From the NCBI GenBank assembly GCA_030562195.1, contig JAUJPP010000012.1, forward strand, positions 2,728,001-2,792,000: DNA of 64,000 nucleotides, in the 5' to 3' direction. This DNA comes from Nipponacmea schrenckii (lineage: Eukaryota > Mollusca > Gastropoda > Lottiidae). The position numbers and the translations under genes are program-made. Of the stretch, positions 23,905-35,999 are shown in pieces (the first letter of the stretch is position 1; every line of letters begins with the position of its first letter). Under the pieces are notes generated by a model, which did no database searches, was not told the origin of the DNA, and saw nothing but the letters and a program-made list of their open reading frames with translations.

Positions 23905-24110
23905 GATGGGGGGGGGGGGAATCCGTCTTTTATTAACGCCGGTCATGAAATTAATAAAAGACGGATTCTGCAGATAATTCGCGGAATCCGTTTTGTATTA
24001 ATCTGCAGAATCCGTCTTTTATTAACGCCGGTCATGATATCAGTCAAAGAGGGATTCTGCAGATAAATAAAAGACGGATTCCGCGGAATCCGTCTTTTAT
24101 CAACGCCTTG
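23905..24110. repeat. Cluster of GACGGATTC palindromic repeats
   Basis: The phrase AATCCGTCTTTTATTAACGC and its complement recur at least five times in about 200 bases, with TCTGCAGATAA joints between them. The segment 24067-24100 is a perfect 34-bp palindrome centred on CCGCGG. A direct copy of 'aacgccggtcatga' appears at about 23935 and 24024. This looks like repeated head-to-head duplication rather than coding DNA. Confidence 0.75.
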
Positions 24111-24758
24111 TTCTAAAGGAATATGATCTGTTCAATTCTAAGCCTTATTACTTAAAGAGTTGATAAGAGATCGCAGATAGTTTGATAATCAAATCATTGA
24201 TTTGACTCGAGAGGCACAAAATCATCTCTATGGCGGCTTCGCGCTTTGATTACAAAACATGTGGGCGTATTAGGATGGTTTGTTTTGACATTTCTGTTTG
24301 ATTTACATGTATATGTTTTGGTTCTAAAGCAATGGTGGATGTGTCACGAGGCAGCGTCTGCTTGCTCATCTAGACACTTGATGCAAAATTTCATTTTGAA
24401 AGACTTATCAGTTATGATTGATATATTTTTCATGTGAAAGTTTATTAGCTGCTACAAACCTGTGTTAACTCTTTAGTTCTTGCAGATTTATCACTTTTTC
24501 TGGGACGAATGCGGTTGACATTTTACATTTGACATTGCACAGATAAATACGTGGCATAATGATAACTAATATTTTATTACTAACCAATGAAATAAGAATA
24601 TTATAGATACCGACTGATAGAAAGAGCAAGGAAGTTCTTTCTTATCATCACTCCCTTTTTAAACGCAACAGTGTTCACTTCACGAAAGACACCTGAAATC
24701 TGGCGAATTATTATTTTTAATCATCTTGCATCAAATATTATTTAAAAATAAAGTAGCA

Positions 24759-27700
24759 ATGAATGACGAGGAAAAGAACAAATCATCATTAAATAATGAA
24801 GTAGAAATGGGTGACAAGGAAGAGAACAATTCATTGTATACTGAAGTAAAAATAAATGACAAGGAAGAAGGCGAAACATCATTAAATAATGAAGTAGAAA
24901 TGAAAGGCGCGAATAATGCCGATACAGATAAAACACCTGACGATAATGATGACGACGCATTACCTATAGACCGTGGATGGGCCTGGGTCATTGCCATAGG
25001 TAAGTACATATAGTATATGTTGAAGTCTTCGTTAAAACGAAAATATGATCAAAGAAAATAAAGAGGAATCGGTATATCTCCTGGGACTGCCAAAATAGTG
25101 TCTTCTTTACTCCCTGTAGACATGCTGTTCCCCGTTTTCAATTTCACAGTCCATATGAAAACGCACCACTCACGAAATCTGGAATAACTCCACGGGTTGA
25201 TATGTGAAGTATATACTTATGATGCTTTTGAGATAATGAATGATTTAAGAAGACATGTAAACATCATTAATTTTTATTCACGATAATATTAATGCGCGAT
25301 CGAGACTTAACTGGTGTAGGGGTCAAACAGAAAAGTCAATAACGGGTGTGACCGCAATTTGCATTGACACATGCGGTGCATCGTCGTTGATCAGTCTTTA
25401 GATAGTGTTCTGGGGGATAGCATTCCACACCTGAACAAGGGCAACCTCATGTTTTCCATCTGGCGTCGACGTGAAAGACATCGTCCAATTTCATCCCAAG
25501 TGCTCGAAACGGGAGAGGTCGGGTGACAGAGCTGGCCACTGAAGCACTGGGATGTTCTGCTGTGCAAGGTACCATTGCAGTGTGTGCCCAAGCGTTGTCC
25601 TGTTGAAACGTGACGATCCGTCAATATGTGGCCGAAATAAGGACGTCGTGCAGGCAGGCCTGCAGCTCGCAGTCTGTTCGTTACGGTGTTGGGGTGAATG
25701 AATACACGTCTTCCCTGGACTTTAGCAGCCGTTCTAGTCGCTGGTAGTGTTCGGTCTAGGACATGAACCAGTACGATCTGACGGTCCTGACGTGCCGTTG
25801 TCACACGTTGTTAAAGTGGTCGAGGACGGACCCGAGTGCTCATCGTTTGCAGAAACCTTTGATGGAGTCTTGCGATCGCTGTGTGTGAGTGATTTCCCTG
25901 GCGCTGGCGCCATTTTGAAGCATGTCAATGGCACGTTCCCGTTCAGAGACTGTAAGTCGCGGCATCGTGTCGGCGTATCACAAGTGTCAGTGAAGAAGTG
26001 AAATTTTATTGGGATTCGCATGCTTTTAAAGGTAATGTGTGCACAATCCAGAGTGAAATTATTTTTTTCACGACGTGGTGTGCGTGCAAAATGTTGCTTT
26101 TTTGCGAAAAATTGCGTTACAGTTAACATGTCATTCTCGCATTTCTTGCACCTGGCATGTCGGGGGACGTCACTGTAGTGTTGTTGTTGTATACAAATTA
26201 TATTTGAAGTTCATTTGAACTTAAATATTGACTTTTTCAAGTGGTGCGTTTTCATGTGTACTCAGTATATTAAAACTAAACATTTGCACAATAGTTAAAT
26301 TTGATCAGATTTAGTGAGAACTGACGCAAATTCTAAGCCCGTTTCACTAAACATCTTAACCATTTCTTGGCCAAAAAAAACTCAAACTTAAATTCAAAAA
26401 GATGTAACTATTAGTAACGACGTCTTTAGTCACGTGACTTAATTAGCAGCCGTTTCCAAAAAATGGCAAGTTTTGGTGGTGCCTCGCCTCGACAACCCAC
26501 ATTTAGTCCAATGGAAATATTTGAGAGATTAGTTTGGTGAAAAAAACTGTGAAAATAGCGCAATGGAAAAAGTCGGAACACACCGACGTTGGATAACGTA
26601 GACCTAATCCTACTATCGTTTTTCATTGTTACTTTTGAAAATACATTCTAAAACGTACAGAATAAAATACTTTGATCAGATACTGAAGGATAGACTTGAT
26701 ATAAATAAAACGAATAAAGGTAAAGGTTGTATTCGGTAAAAAAAATTGTCCACTCGAGGCCGAAAAATAATGTTACCAACGGTGGCTTTATTCGTTCATG
26801 TCCAATAAAGAGGTTTAAATGATGCAAACTTACGACTGACTTAAGACAGGGTATTTCTTAAGTTCAGCAAAAACTTACAAAGATTTTTTAACGCAAGAAT
26901 TTTAGTGAAAAGCAAATTTTTTCTCTTACGTAAGTCAAACTTACGAAATTTTTGGACTTATGTTCTGTAGTATTAGTTGTCAAAACTTACTGTCGACTGT
27001 ACATGGTTTGGATCTAGAATATCCACTATAATGTGGCTTTAGTGAGTACATTGTACATTTATTGCCTGGAGCTTTTATTGTAGCAACACAATTGAATCAA
27101 ATGTTAAAAATTGGTTACAAAAGATCCATGGGGATATTATTTATAGAATTTTTAAGAGTTTTTAAAGCATCGATTACCGAAACAAGTCTTATTTCTGGTG
27201 TACAAGCCGGAGTGTTGGGGTTTTCAGGTAAATCTATTTTTTTTTATAATCATTCATCTGACAAGTGTTTGTAATGTGGTGATTGAAGGGAGATTTGTCA
27301 GTAAAAGTATACATTGACCTTTTCACAAGCATGAATTTTATCATGCGTAAATGACCTTATTAATTTATTTAAGCCAGCTTGCATTCGCATGATTTTATTG
27401 ACACTGCATCGGAGGCTTTGTCAAACACTTTATCAAACAGTCTACCGTGAAAGTTCCGCTAGTGATCTACAATAATAATAACTACCAAGTTCTTAAATGG
27501 CGGACATTTTTTCTCATCGAAAATATGTCAAAAGCACGCAACGAATCAATGACGTGGCCCAACTAGTCGCGCACCAGCCAAGGTAAAGTCATGTTCCTAA
27601 AGCTGAAAAGCAACGTTTGGACGTATTCATGAACCAACCGTTGCTCTCACAGTCCCAGATTCTCGTCATTAGAGGCTAATAACCTCCCTTGGCAAACCAT

Positions 27701-30700
27701 ACGTCACTACTAAATGTATCTTATCAGTGATCTCGTAACATTTAGACTAATTCAAATGGCGGCTTCCATTGAATCATTGTTTTCATCAATTGAAAACAAT
27801 TTTCCTATCGAATGTCTGAGCGACAAACAGAAAAAAGCGACGCAAGCAGTAAATCACTTTCTTACGAATCTGCCTCGTTTTTTATGCCAGAACCAGTTCC
27901 ACGGTCATCCATTTTTTTCATAATACGGCTCTGACCTTGTAGATTCGATTATCCCAGAATAATCTACATCTGGTCAATCAAATATTTTCCCGCAATAGCA
28001 ACGAATCTAATCGGTAAAACATTAATCGCGATTGTGAAAGCAACGGTTGGTTCATGAATATGTCCAAACCTTGCTTTAAGAACATAAGGTAAAGGCAGCT
28101 TAAAATATTTAATATCACACTTCCATACATTTTCTGTGCAACCTCTTAGATGGCAGTATCGGGCACAATCATCAGAACATCTCTATACTATACCCACTTG
28201 TCTCTAGTCATGACAGCAGTGCTTTGACATTGTTATATAACCTTATAATATATTCATATTACTGCATGTTAGTCATTCCAATATCAAAAAGCACACAAAC
28301 ATAGAGTACAACACTATGCTTGGCAAAGGACATTAATTTGCCTCATAGCTTCAAGATTTGTACTTATTTCTTTCGCCCAGTGTTCTCTCAGCTCTGTTAA
28401 TAAAATGGCAAACTGTGATATTTTGCAATCTTTTGTGTTTTGCTCGAAGTTTTATGTAAAATATCACACGTAGCATCTAGTTTCATTATAATTTGCTTGA
28501 AATGTGCTTTCTAACTACATGTATGCCTTTATTTAAGTTTTCCACATTAAACTTTCCGACTATTTTTCTTCTAACTTCTAATTAACTTAGAGAAAAAATT
28601 CCAACAGAAATATAATATGTACAATCACATTTATAAAATAATTAATAATATAATATGCATAAACAAGATTTCTGAAAAAAGTAGAAAGAAAAATGGTGTT
28701 ATGTAACTAATTTGTCTACTAAAATTTGTATTCAATTACTCCATCAGAAACACAAGCCTAGTTCTAATTAAGATAGCATGAGATATAAAACGGTTTTATA
28801 AATCACAGCTGTAAATGGGTATATGTTTGAAATTTGTATGTTACAGTTTTGAAAAAAGAAATAGATAAAATTTGAAGGTTAAAAATTACATAATCAGATT
28901 TTTTGTAATGTATGACTCATTGATATCACACCTCCATGTGAAATGTTCAAATCATCAGTTTTATCATCATTGTTGAATAATACCTGTCAATAGTCTTAAC
29001 CCTAAAAATCTCTTATTATAGCAGACTAAAGTTAGAATTTTTGTTTAATTTTGCTAAATTTAATCGTTTAAAATTTTGCATTAAACCATCTATGTCACAT
29101 ATCTATGAATATAGAAATGAAGTACGTTTTGAATATGAATCCATATTGATGGGGAATAAATACATAGTGAGCTAAAACTTCATTCGAAAACTAAAACCAA
29201 AATTTGGAATTAAATGGGAATTGATTATTTGTTCAAACTCAGCTCTTTGTGTATTTTAGAGAACGTGATAGTCGTCCAAGATGCCAAAAATTTCAATTTC
29301 GAGATGCCTAAAAGAGTTAAAATTTGTCAACCAATATTGGCATGCCTAGTCGTAGCTGAAGTCAAGGACATTTTACATTGAAAATTTCAAGGTCATTGAA
29401 AGTCAAGGTCAATTAATTATACTTTTTTGAATTTTCAAAAAATTCAAATGGGCTTATAAAAAAATTTAAATTCCAAAATCAAAATTCTGTTTCTAACAAA
29501 ATTTAGATAAAGTAACAAAGTTTTAATGAACACCAAAATCTTGCTTAAATGAGTCAATCTGATATGACGACTCAGGCATCACTTGTCACTCTAAGAAAGT
29601 CAACCCAGGGATTTGTGTCGTAAAAAAAATTCAAAACTTCTAGATATTCCCTTCCGTGCCCAAAATATATTTAATTTAACTAAAGGAACAAAGTTTTAAT
29701 GTATACTACTCCCAGGTATTATTACACACAGCGTTTCAACAATCTACAATGTCATCATCAGGTGAAATGAGAAATTATATTACAATAAGGTATATACATG
29801 TATATACAAAAAAAAAAAAAAAAAAACCCAATTAATTAAGGGTCAGGAGAGGTGATTACCCAATCATTAGTCAATTTTAAAACGTACGATAACCTTTTTT
29901 TTTGTCCATAAAGATAAATTATGATTTTAACCAGGTTAATTTTTTAACATATTATTATCTAGAAAAATAGATATGAGTAACCCTTGAAAAGACTTTTTTT
30001 TTCAATAAAATTTGTGAAAAATATACTGATATCTGTCAAGATAATAATGACATTGAAAGTATTGAAAAATTTATGTGTAATCTGATAGTTTACCTTCCGT
30101 ATCGACTAACAGGGCCTATTTCAGTGGAATCATTTTTCCAAAAGTGTCGAGACGTTTTGAAAACTTGTGTTAGGGTTTTATTATATAATATAAAATTGTA
30201 TTGTACCTTTTTATGGCATAGGAATAAATAATTATTATAATTTTTGACAATGTATGATCAACATGCTTAGCATCTTGACTAGAATAGCATTTTAGATCGT
30301 ATGTTTTACATTACAGTATTTGTATCCATGCAAATATTAGTTGGTAAATTACCTGTACGATTTATTGTCGCTCTTGGTGGAACTCTGAGTGCAATAGGTA
30401 TCATGTCTTGTGCCTTTGCTACCGAAATACAACAAGTTGTTATTCTCCAAGCAATCTTCATAGGTTTGTATTTATTGTAACAAACCATTGTCACTGTTAA
30501 AAAGCTTCTCAATACATGTCTCTTCATGTTTCTCACGGAGTGATATTCCAAAAACCGATGTTTTTAGAACAAATAAAAATAATAAAGAACAAATAAATAG
30601 AAGTTAGATGGTGGGTGTAGTAAAACCTCAGAATACAAATAAAACCAGGTATATATATATAATCAAATCGATTGACAATGACACAAAGGTTTATTCATTG

Positions 30701-32116
30701 AAAGATATATTTGGTTATTGAGGAGTTCTTAATTACAGGAATTGGTAATTCTATGATCCACGGACCAGGTTTAGTATTGGTTGGACAATATTTTAAAAAG
30801 AAACGTGGAATAGGAACTGCTATATCAAACAGTGGTGTTAGTGCTGGTGCAGTTATAGTTCCTCCTATCGTCAAATTATTATTGGATTATTACGGGTTAA
30901 ATGGTACACTGTTGATTATAGGTGCTATTGAATTAAATGTTGTGGTCTTCGCGTGCTTAATGAGACCATTAGACAGTTTTAAAAGGAAACCAAAACCTGC
31001 TAATATTTATAAGATTGAAAGTACTGTCCCACAAGATAGTAAAGAAAATATAATAATCAAGAAAAGAAAAGCGAACATGGAATATATAATAAGCGAGAAA
31101 GATAGCATTCGACGTAACAGAAAAGAAATAATTATAGGTGAAAATAACCCTTATAACAAGGAGCAGTTTAGTCCTATGATAAAAAAACCCACAAGACTGA
31201 GAACAGAATCGGAGTCCAGTAGAATAAGTCTATTTACTTCCCAAGAAGATGTATATTCAGTTATCTTAGACAATGATGACACCAAAGACAGCGAAAAGAA
31301 GAAAACTTGGAATCCGTGTAAAAGTTTGGACTTCACCGTATGGAAACAACCTCATTTTTTAATGATGGCTTTTAACACTTTTTGTGGAAATTTCGCAATA
31401 TTATTTTTATCGTATTACCCGGCGCATGTGGTAGAGACTGGTACTAGCGAAAACGATGCAACTTTGTTTTTATCAATATCAGGAGGGATTGACTTCTTTG
31501 CTCGCCTATTAGCAGGATACATTGCCGATAGAGGTTGTTTCCGTAGAACACATATTTGTGTGTTCTCCTTATTCGTGACAGCTTTAAATTGTCATTGTAT
31601 TCGTTTCTACGATAGCTATGGGTTACAGTTATTAGGAACAATAGTATATGGCATATTTGGTGGAATATTTAATTCATTTACTGCTCTACTTCTCATGGAT
31701 TTTTTGGGCAGTGATAACTTAGCTCGATCTTTAGGATTTATTATGATATTGAATGGTGTTGCTGTTAGTATATATCATCCTGCTGTAGGTTTGTATTTAT
31801 AAACCATTACCAATTTATCCAGCCATTCAAAATGTGGCACCCAGCCATAATTATGGTGCTGCCTATAGGACAGTATTTTTATTGTTTTTCTTTTCTATTA
31901 TAAACATTTACATAATTTCAACCATCTTCTTTCAATCTGCAATATTTTATTTTCTTTATTTCAGGGGCTCTTAGAGATAGCACTGGATCGTTTATACCAG
32001 CATACGACTTTATGGGTACATTGCTGTCACTGGCAGCTATAATGCTGCTTTTAGAACCCTATATAGCTCGATGTGCAAAACGCTTACAGAACAAACTAGA
32101 CATAGAAGACAAATAA
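24759..32116 (+). CDS. Transporter gene C: monocarboxylate transporter-like (SLC16/MCT family, MFS)
   Basis: Five exons: 24759-24999, 27084-27227, 30317-30463, 30739-31788 and 31965-32116; phase-1 GT/AG junctions throughout, giving 577 residues plus stop. ATG 24726 in the same frame would add 11 residues. The acidic tail ends in PIDRGWAWV. Exon 2 has YKRSMG; exon 4 has YFKKKRGIG, a charged TM6-7 loop that differs strongly from B, and IDFFAR in TM8. Exon 5 encodes TM12 and an Asp/Lys tail. It is the tandem sister of gene B: exon 3 differs by one base, and the first 250 bases of exon 4 are almost identical. Intron 1 holds a Tc1 remnant; intron 2 holds a TIR element and an inverted 1.2-kb repeat. 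It is predicted to be a 12-TM membrane carrier of unknown substrate. Confidence 0.9.
25336..25965 (-). pseudogene. Tc1/mariner-like transposase, internally deleted
   Basis: Read on the minus strand from ATG 25965, the sequence starts like Tc1-type transposases (MPRLTVSERERAIDML). A middle frame keeps 'TTARQDRQIVLVHVLDR', 'NTVTNRLRAAGLPARRPYFG' and LTDRH, and the end keeps the SPDL block region and a terminal GHTRY. The blocks are spread over different frames. The span is about 630 bp, whereas relatives are about 1 kb, and the part holding the first catalytic Asp is missing. It lies in intron 1 of gene C. The terminal inverted repeats were not identified. Confidence 0.75.
27589..28086 (+). mobile_element. 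TIR element with 8-bp target duplication and helicase-like remnant
   Basis: AGGTAAAG at 27581-27588 is repeated at 28087-28094 and flanks inverted ends. Left TIR blocks ATGTTCCTAAAGC and TATTCATGAACCAACCGTTG are matched by the right end read in reverse (ATGTTCTTAAAGC, then the same CATGAACCAACCGTTGC block). TIRs are about 60 bp. Inside, an open frame at 27759-27923 starts MAASIESLFSSIENN and continues with LSDKQKKATQAV, which weakly resembles the start of RecQ-like helicases. An 8-bp duplication suits hAT-like or other 8-bp superfamilies. It lies in intron 2 of gene C. Confidence 0.7.
28330..29560 (+). repeat. Dispersed repeat of about 1.2 kb in intron 2 of gene C
   Basis: The inverted partner of 12900-14160 (see that entry for matching blocks). 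It contains TCAAGGTCA at 29387-29395 and 29403-29411, and the 'aaattcaaatgggc' block that recurs at about 39130 and 39645. No open frame of interest. The two copies face each other about 15 kb apart across the Gypsy element. Confidence 0.65.
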
Positions 32117-32597
32117 TGGTATCATGAAAGGATTAATGAATATACAAGTTAAGAAGCTGTTTTATGAATTAACATAACCAAAGATTAATTATCCGTATAT
32201 TCAAACATTTTGATATCCGTATGTTAAAACCGAGCTGTACTGGAGGCTGGAGCTAAGACTCTTTATTTGAAGCTTATGTATATAGGCGCAGTTTATAACA
32301 TGATTTACGATTATTGACCATATCACGTGATTTTTCATAGTTGATCAGTCGCCATTGTATGCTAGTTCTAAAGACTTTTGTCGCTACATTTCAAGACAGA
32401 AAGATTAGTTTTATATTTATTGAGTTTTAATCTGTTGTAAGATTACATATTTTGTTAGGCTGAACACTGGTTTGATCAATCTGAAGTCATAAACAGTGTT
32501 TTGTTTTCTTTTTAATATGAAATAAGAAATTTGTGGTGCAATGGCGTCTGAGTTTCTTGTTCCATTGCTTGGAGCATAGGCCTATTATAGTAGACAC
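32117..32597. other. 3' flank of gene C
   Basis: AT-rich sequence with no gene recognised. No AATAAA was found within 150 bases of the gene C stop. A degenerate DIRS-like element begins at about 32600. Confidence 0.5.
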
Positions 32598-34448
32598 TTG
32601 GACTTTGTTATAGTATTGACTATTGTAATTACCACACAGTATCAGGTGATTTTACTAGGTATGAATACAAGTAGAGGCAAAAGTACGACAGACCCGTTCA
32701 GATATTTCATAAATAATCAGCTAAGACAAGGATTTAAAAGTATGGTATACACGTTCCCGTCTCTTTTCAAAACAAGACTTAAAATCATTATTAGCAGCTT
32801 ACATCCGTATTCACGAGAATGTTCATTGTATTCCAGCAGTTGATAGTCCAGTTCCTACTCCATTGATCATGCAGAGTATAACTGTGGTATCTATTAACAA
32901 TGACAACACAGTTCCAGTGTATTCAGTTTATACACTATTCCAGCAGCCACCTATTACTATTAGTACCCGTTTTGCATCTGAGCAGAATGTGATATCGGCC
33001 ACGACTTCAGTTTATTCAATTTCATCTACATGTATTTCTTTCTAAGAATTCATGTACTTAAATAGAGTTTGTAACAATTGTTGGGTCATTTCAATTTTGC
33101 CTCAAGGGTCATTTTACCTGGCAGAATTTCACTCCATATTTAATACATCTTAGTACAACAGTCACTGATCTAAATCATTTTCTCAGACTCAATAAGAATT
33201 GTTAAGATCTTAGACAGTAGCTCCAATTCCTTTCCAACTGAAATGGAATATCTATATTTTATGAACTTTTACATCTGATGATGACCTTGATTTATATACA
33301 GATGCATCTTTTGGGTGTTATTATCAAGCTAAATGGTTTGCAGGATGGATTTCTTATCTGCCATTGATTTATAATAAACCATTATCTATTCCTTTTTTAC
33401 AATTATATTGTAGCTGCTAGTATATTACGGGGTAAGACTTGGAAAGGCAAAATAATTTTGATCAACTGTGACAATGAAGCAGTAATATATAATAAAAAGG
33501 TTCGCTCTTCTAGCTTGCCATTTGTATCTTTGTTACGTACTTTAATAATGTGTTCTGCAGTTAATAATTTTGTTATTTATAGCAGGCATGTTTTTGACTC
33601 CACTAATATTTTAGCTGATTCTTTATCTCGATTTCAGATAGACAAATTTCATGAGGCTGCCCTAAATGCAGACCCTGTTCCGGTTATTTGTCCAAAGATA
33701 GAACAGATAATTTGGGGGTTTTCTCGAGAGTTATGACAGCATGCCATATCTTTGGGTACTCGAAACGTTTATAATTCTGGCTGTTTTTTTAGTTATGTAT
33801 GGAATTACATGGCCTTCACTTCGTGTACCACGTCATGTTTCGCAATAATTGTTAATTCATTTTATAGCCTATTGTACTCAACAACAGATAAACTATGATA
33901 CTATTAAAGTGTATTTAAATGGTACATGTATAAAATGTATAAGGCTGTTAAGAAAATGAAACATAATGTCACCAAGATTAGACAGCCTACCTATTACTTT
34001 TAATATTTTACATAGAATTTGTTATATTTATCTATGTTTATTGTTGCATTGTATGGATTTCTGAGATGTGATGAACTCAATGCCACAGGAAGATATGATC
34101 CTAACAAGAATTTGGCAATTTCAGATTTGACTGATAAATGGGTTAAATAATGTCATAAGAATACAAAAACTGACCCTTTTCATAAATGAGTAAGTGTCAT
34201 TTTATATACAAATCATACAGAAATGTGTTCTGTGACATCCTTATATCATTATTTTGCTTTACGTAATAAAACATTTCCCAATTTTTTCGATGGATAATGG
34301 ACAATTTGTTACCAGATCTCATTTTATATACTATTATTATTGCAGGATAAAAGGTTTAAATTCTGATTTGTATAATGGGCAATCTTTTAGAATCGGAGCA
34401 GCTACTTCTGCTGCCAGGTTTAATATGCAATACCACATGATTAAATAA
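32598..34448 (+). pseudogene. DIRS/Ngaro-like retrotransposon remnant: RNase H and tyrosine recombinase
   Basis: Scattered frames show, in order: a possible RT N-terminal piece (TTDPFRYFINNQLRQGF, near 32670-32750); an RNase H start (DLYTDASFGCYY, about 33290); the second RNase H part with NCDNEAV and ILADSLSRFQI (33458-33736), followed by the FHEAALNADP linker; and a tyrosine-recombinase C-terminus with SFRIGAATSAA (about 34385-34420). This is the RT-RNase H-recombinase order of DIRS-type elements. Almost all of RT is missing, stops are frequent, and no catalytic Tyr block was found. Non-functional. Confidence 0.7.
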
Positions 34449-35574
34449 TCTAACGTCCGCTGATGACCGCGCATATGGCTACTTGACCAGGTGTTTTGTC
34501 ATTTTTCTTCAGAGCCATCAAACAGTGAGGAGTGAAAAGACATCATGCCACCGGCCGCCATATTGATTGATGAAGCAAGACTGAACAAGAAGGACATGGT
34601 TTCAGTTATCAAAGCGTGGAGAGCCAATTCCATCAAACAAGAATATAGGTTCAAGAAAGACCAACCCATTGCTACCCTCTCAGAGGATGAAATTTTCCAG
34701 AAACTGGAGCAGATCGGATTTGGCACAGAAAGTTTTGATGACATAAATTTGATCGTGGCTTTGTTGGATTTTGCTATGGCCGCAATATTTGTGAGCTTTC
34801 AGTTTTTGTTTCTTTTTCGTTTATTCATTCTTTTTTAAATCACTTATATTTTGTATCAAGATAGTGTTTCTAAACTTGTTCAATTTGAAATTTCCATTTC
34901 GCGCTCCTCCTCGGTCGAGGCTATTGCTTCTAGAGGGTTCCCAGTTTATTAATTTGCTAACTTTCTTCCCTTCAGGTTGCGAATAAAAATGAATCAGCAA
35001 CTTCAGTTTCGATTATAGCTCAAGAATTACCCAGTGATAGGGGTATGAAACGAAAATCGCCCACGGATTCAGACGAGGTAATTAGAAGTAAATTTTTATG
35101 ACGTGTAGTTTCTTACATTGCGTGAGAAGTGGACTCTACCTTGCATATTATATGAATATATATTGAACTAGTTTATAATCAGTTTAGTGTTTTCCTTAGC
35201 TGAAACTGTTGTCAAGTTTTATTTTTCCATACATCAGTTACATAAAGCGCACTATTTTTTGTATTTATTTATTTTAAGAGTTCTTTTCTCTATAGATTTT
35301 TATTTATATATCAAAAAAAATTCTTGCTAAGTCATGGGATTGAGATTTTACATATTTAATCAATATATTGAAATCAGATTGCTGCAAAATTTAGTACAAA
35401 AGTTTACTTCAATTTCCTTCTATTATTCTTTTTGATTCATCTGTGTTGTCAAATTTGTTGAGTGATGTATGGAAGGAGCCAAGTCATAATTTGGAGGCCA
35501 GGATTAAAAAAGCTTTGAAGTTCAGGAGTTGAGTTGTGAAAATGATGGGGGTTATGTTCAGAAGCTAAGTTGGT

Positions 35575-35720
35575 CTGAAATAACCATGGTTTAGTAAGCC
35601 TGAAATAAACATGATTTAGTTAGCTTGAAGTAACCATGGTTTAGTTAGCCTGAAGTAACCATGGTTTCGGTAGTCTAAAGTATCTACAGCTAGTAACCAT
35701 AATTTAGTTGCCTTGAAATT
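35575..35720 (+). repeat. 25-bp tandem repeat
   Basis: Four to five units of CTGAAGTAACCATGGTTTAG plus 'ttagc', with growing divergence to the right. They lie in the putative intron between exons 2 and 3 of the recombinase gene. Confidence 0.75.
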
Positions 35721-35999
35721 GCAGGTATAATGTTGTCTACAAGCTGAAGTTTCATTATTTACCGCCTTCAATGTTTGACCGTAGAGTTTTAACTTGATAA
35801 AAAATATTATTACAAGTTCAAATTTTAAACAAAACAAAACAAAACTAGATCCCCAGGCTTCGCGAGGTTCTGACGCAGTGCGTAGCAGTTTTGATATACG
35901 CTTTAAAACTGTCCCTTAAAGTATCCGTAGAACAGTAACGTTATTTTTACAGAGTATAAGTCGTTTTATTTCAAATCATAATTGGTTCGCTGAAACTAG

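Larger units (their letters stand above)
21748..24725. other. Intergenic region between the Gypsy element and gene C
   Basis: No gene is evident. The interval includes a LINE-like tail (22064-22155), a TTAA-flanked MITE (22172-22655), AT-rich DNA at 22700-23470 without recognisable content, a GC-richer stretch (about 23500-23900) ending in a run of G, and a cluster of palindromic repeats (23905-24110). The open frame at 24246-24437 has no recognisable domain. The last 300 bases should hold the promoter of gene C; no core element was recognised. Confidence 0.5.

Noticed and set aside
29700..29826. End of a Penelope-like element (tgtcatcatcaggtgaaatg block and poly-A)
   Set aside because: The phrase is reminiscent, but no coding part or terminal structure is attached, so it cannot be supported.
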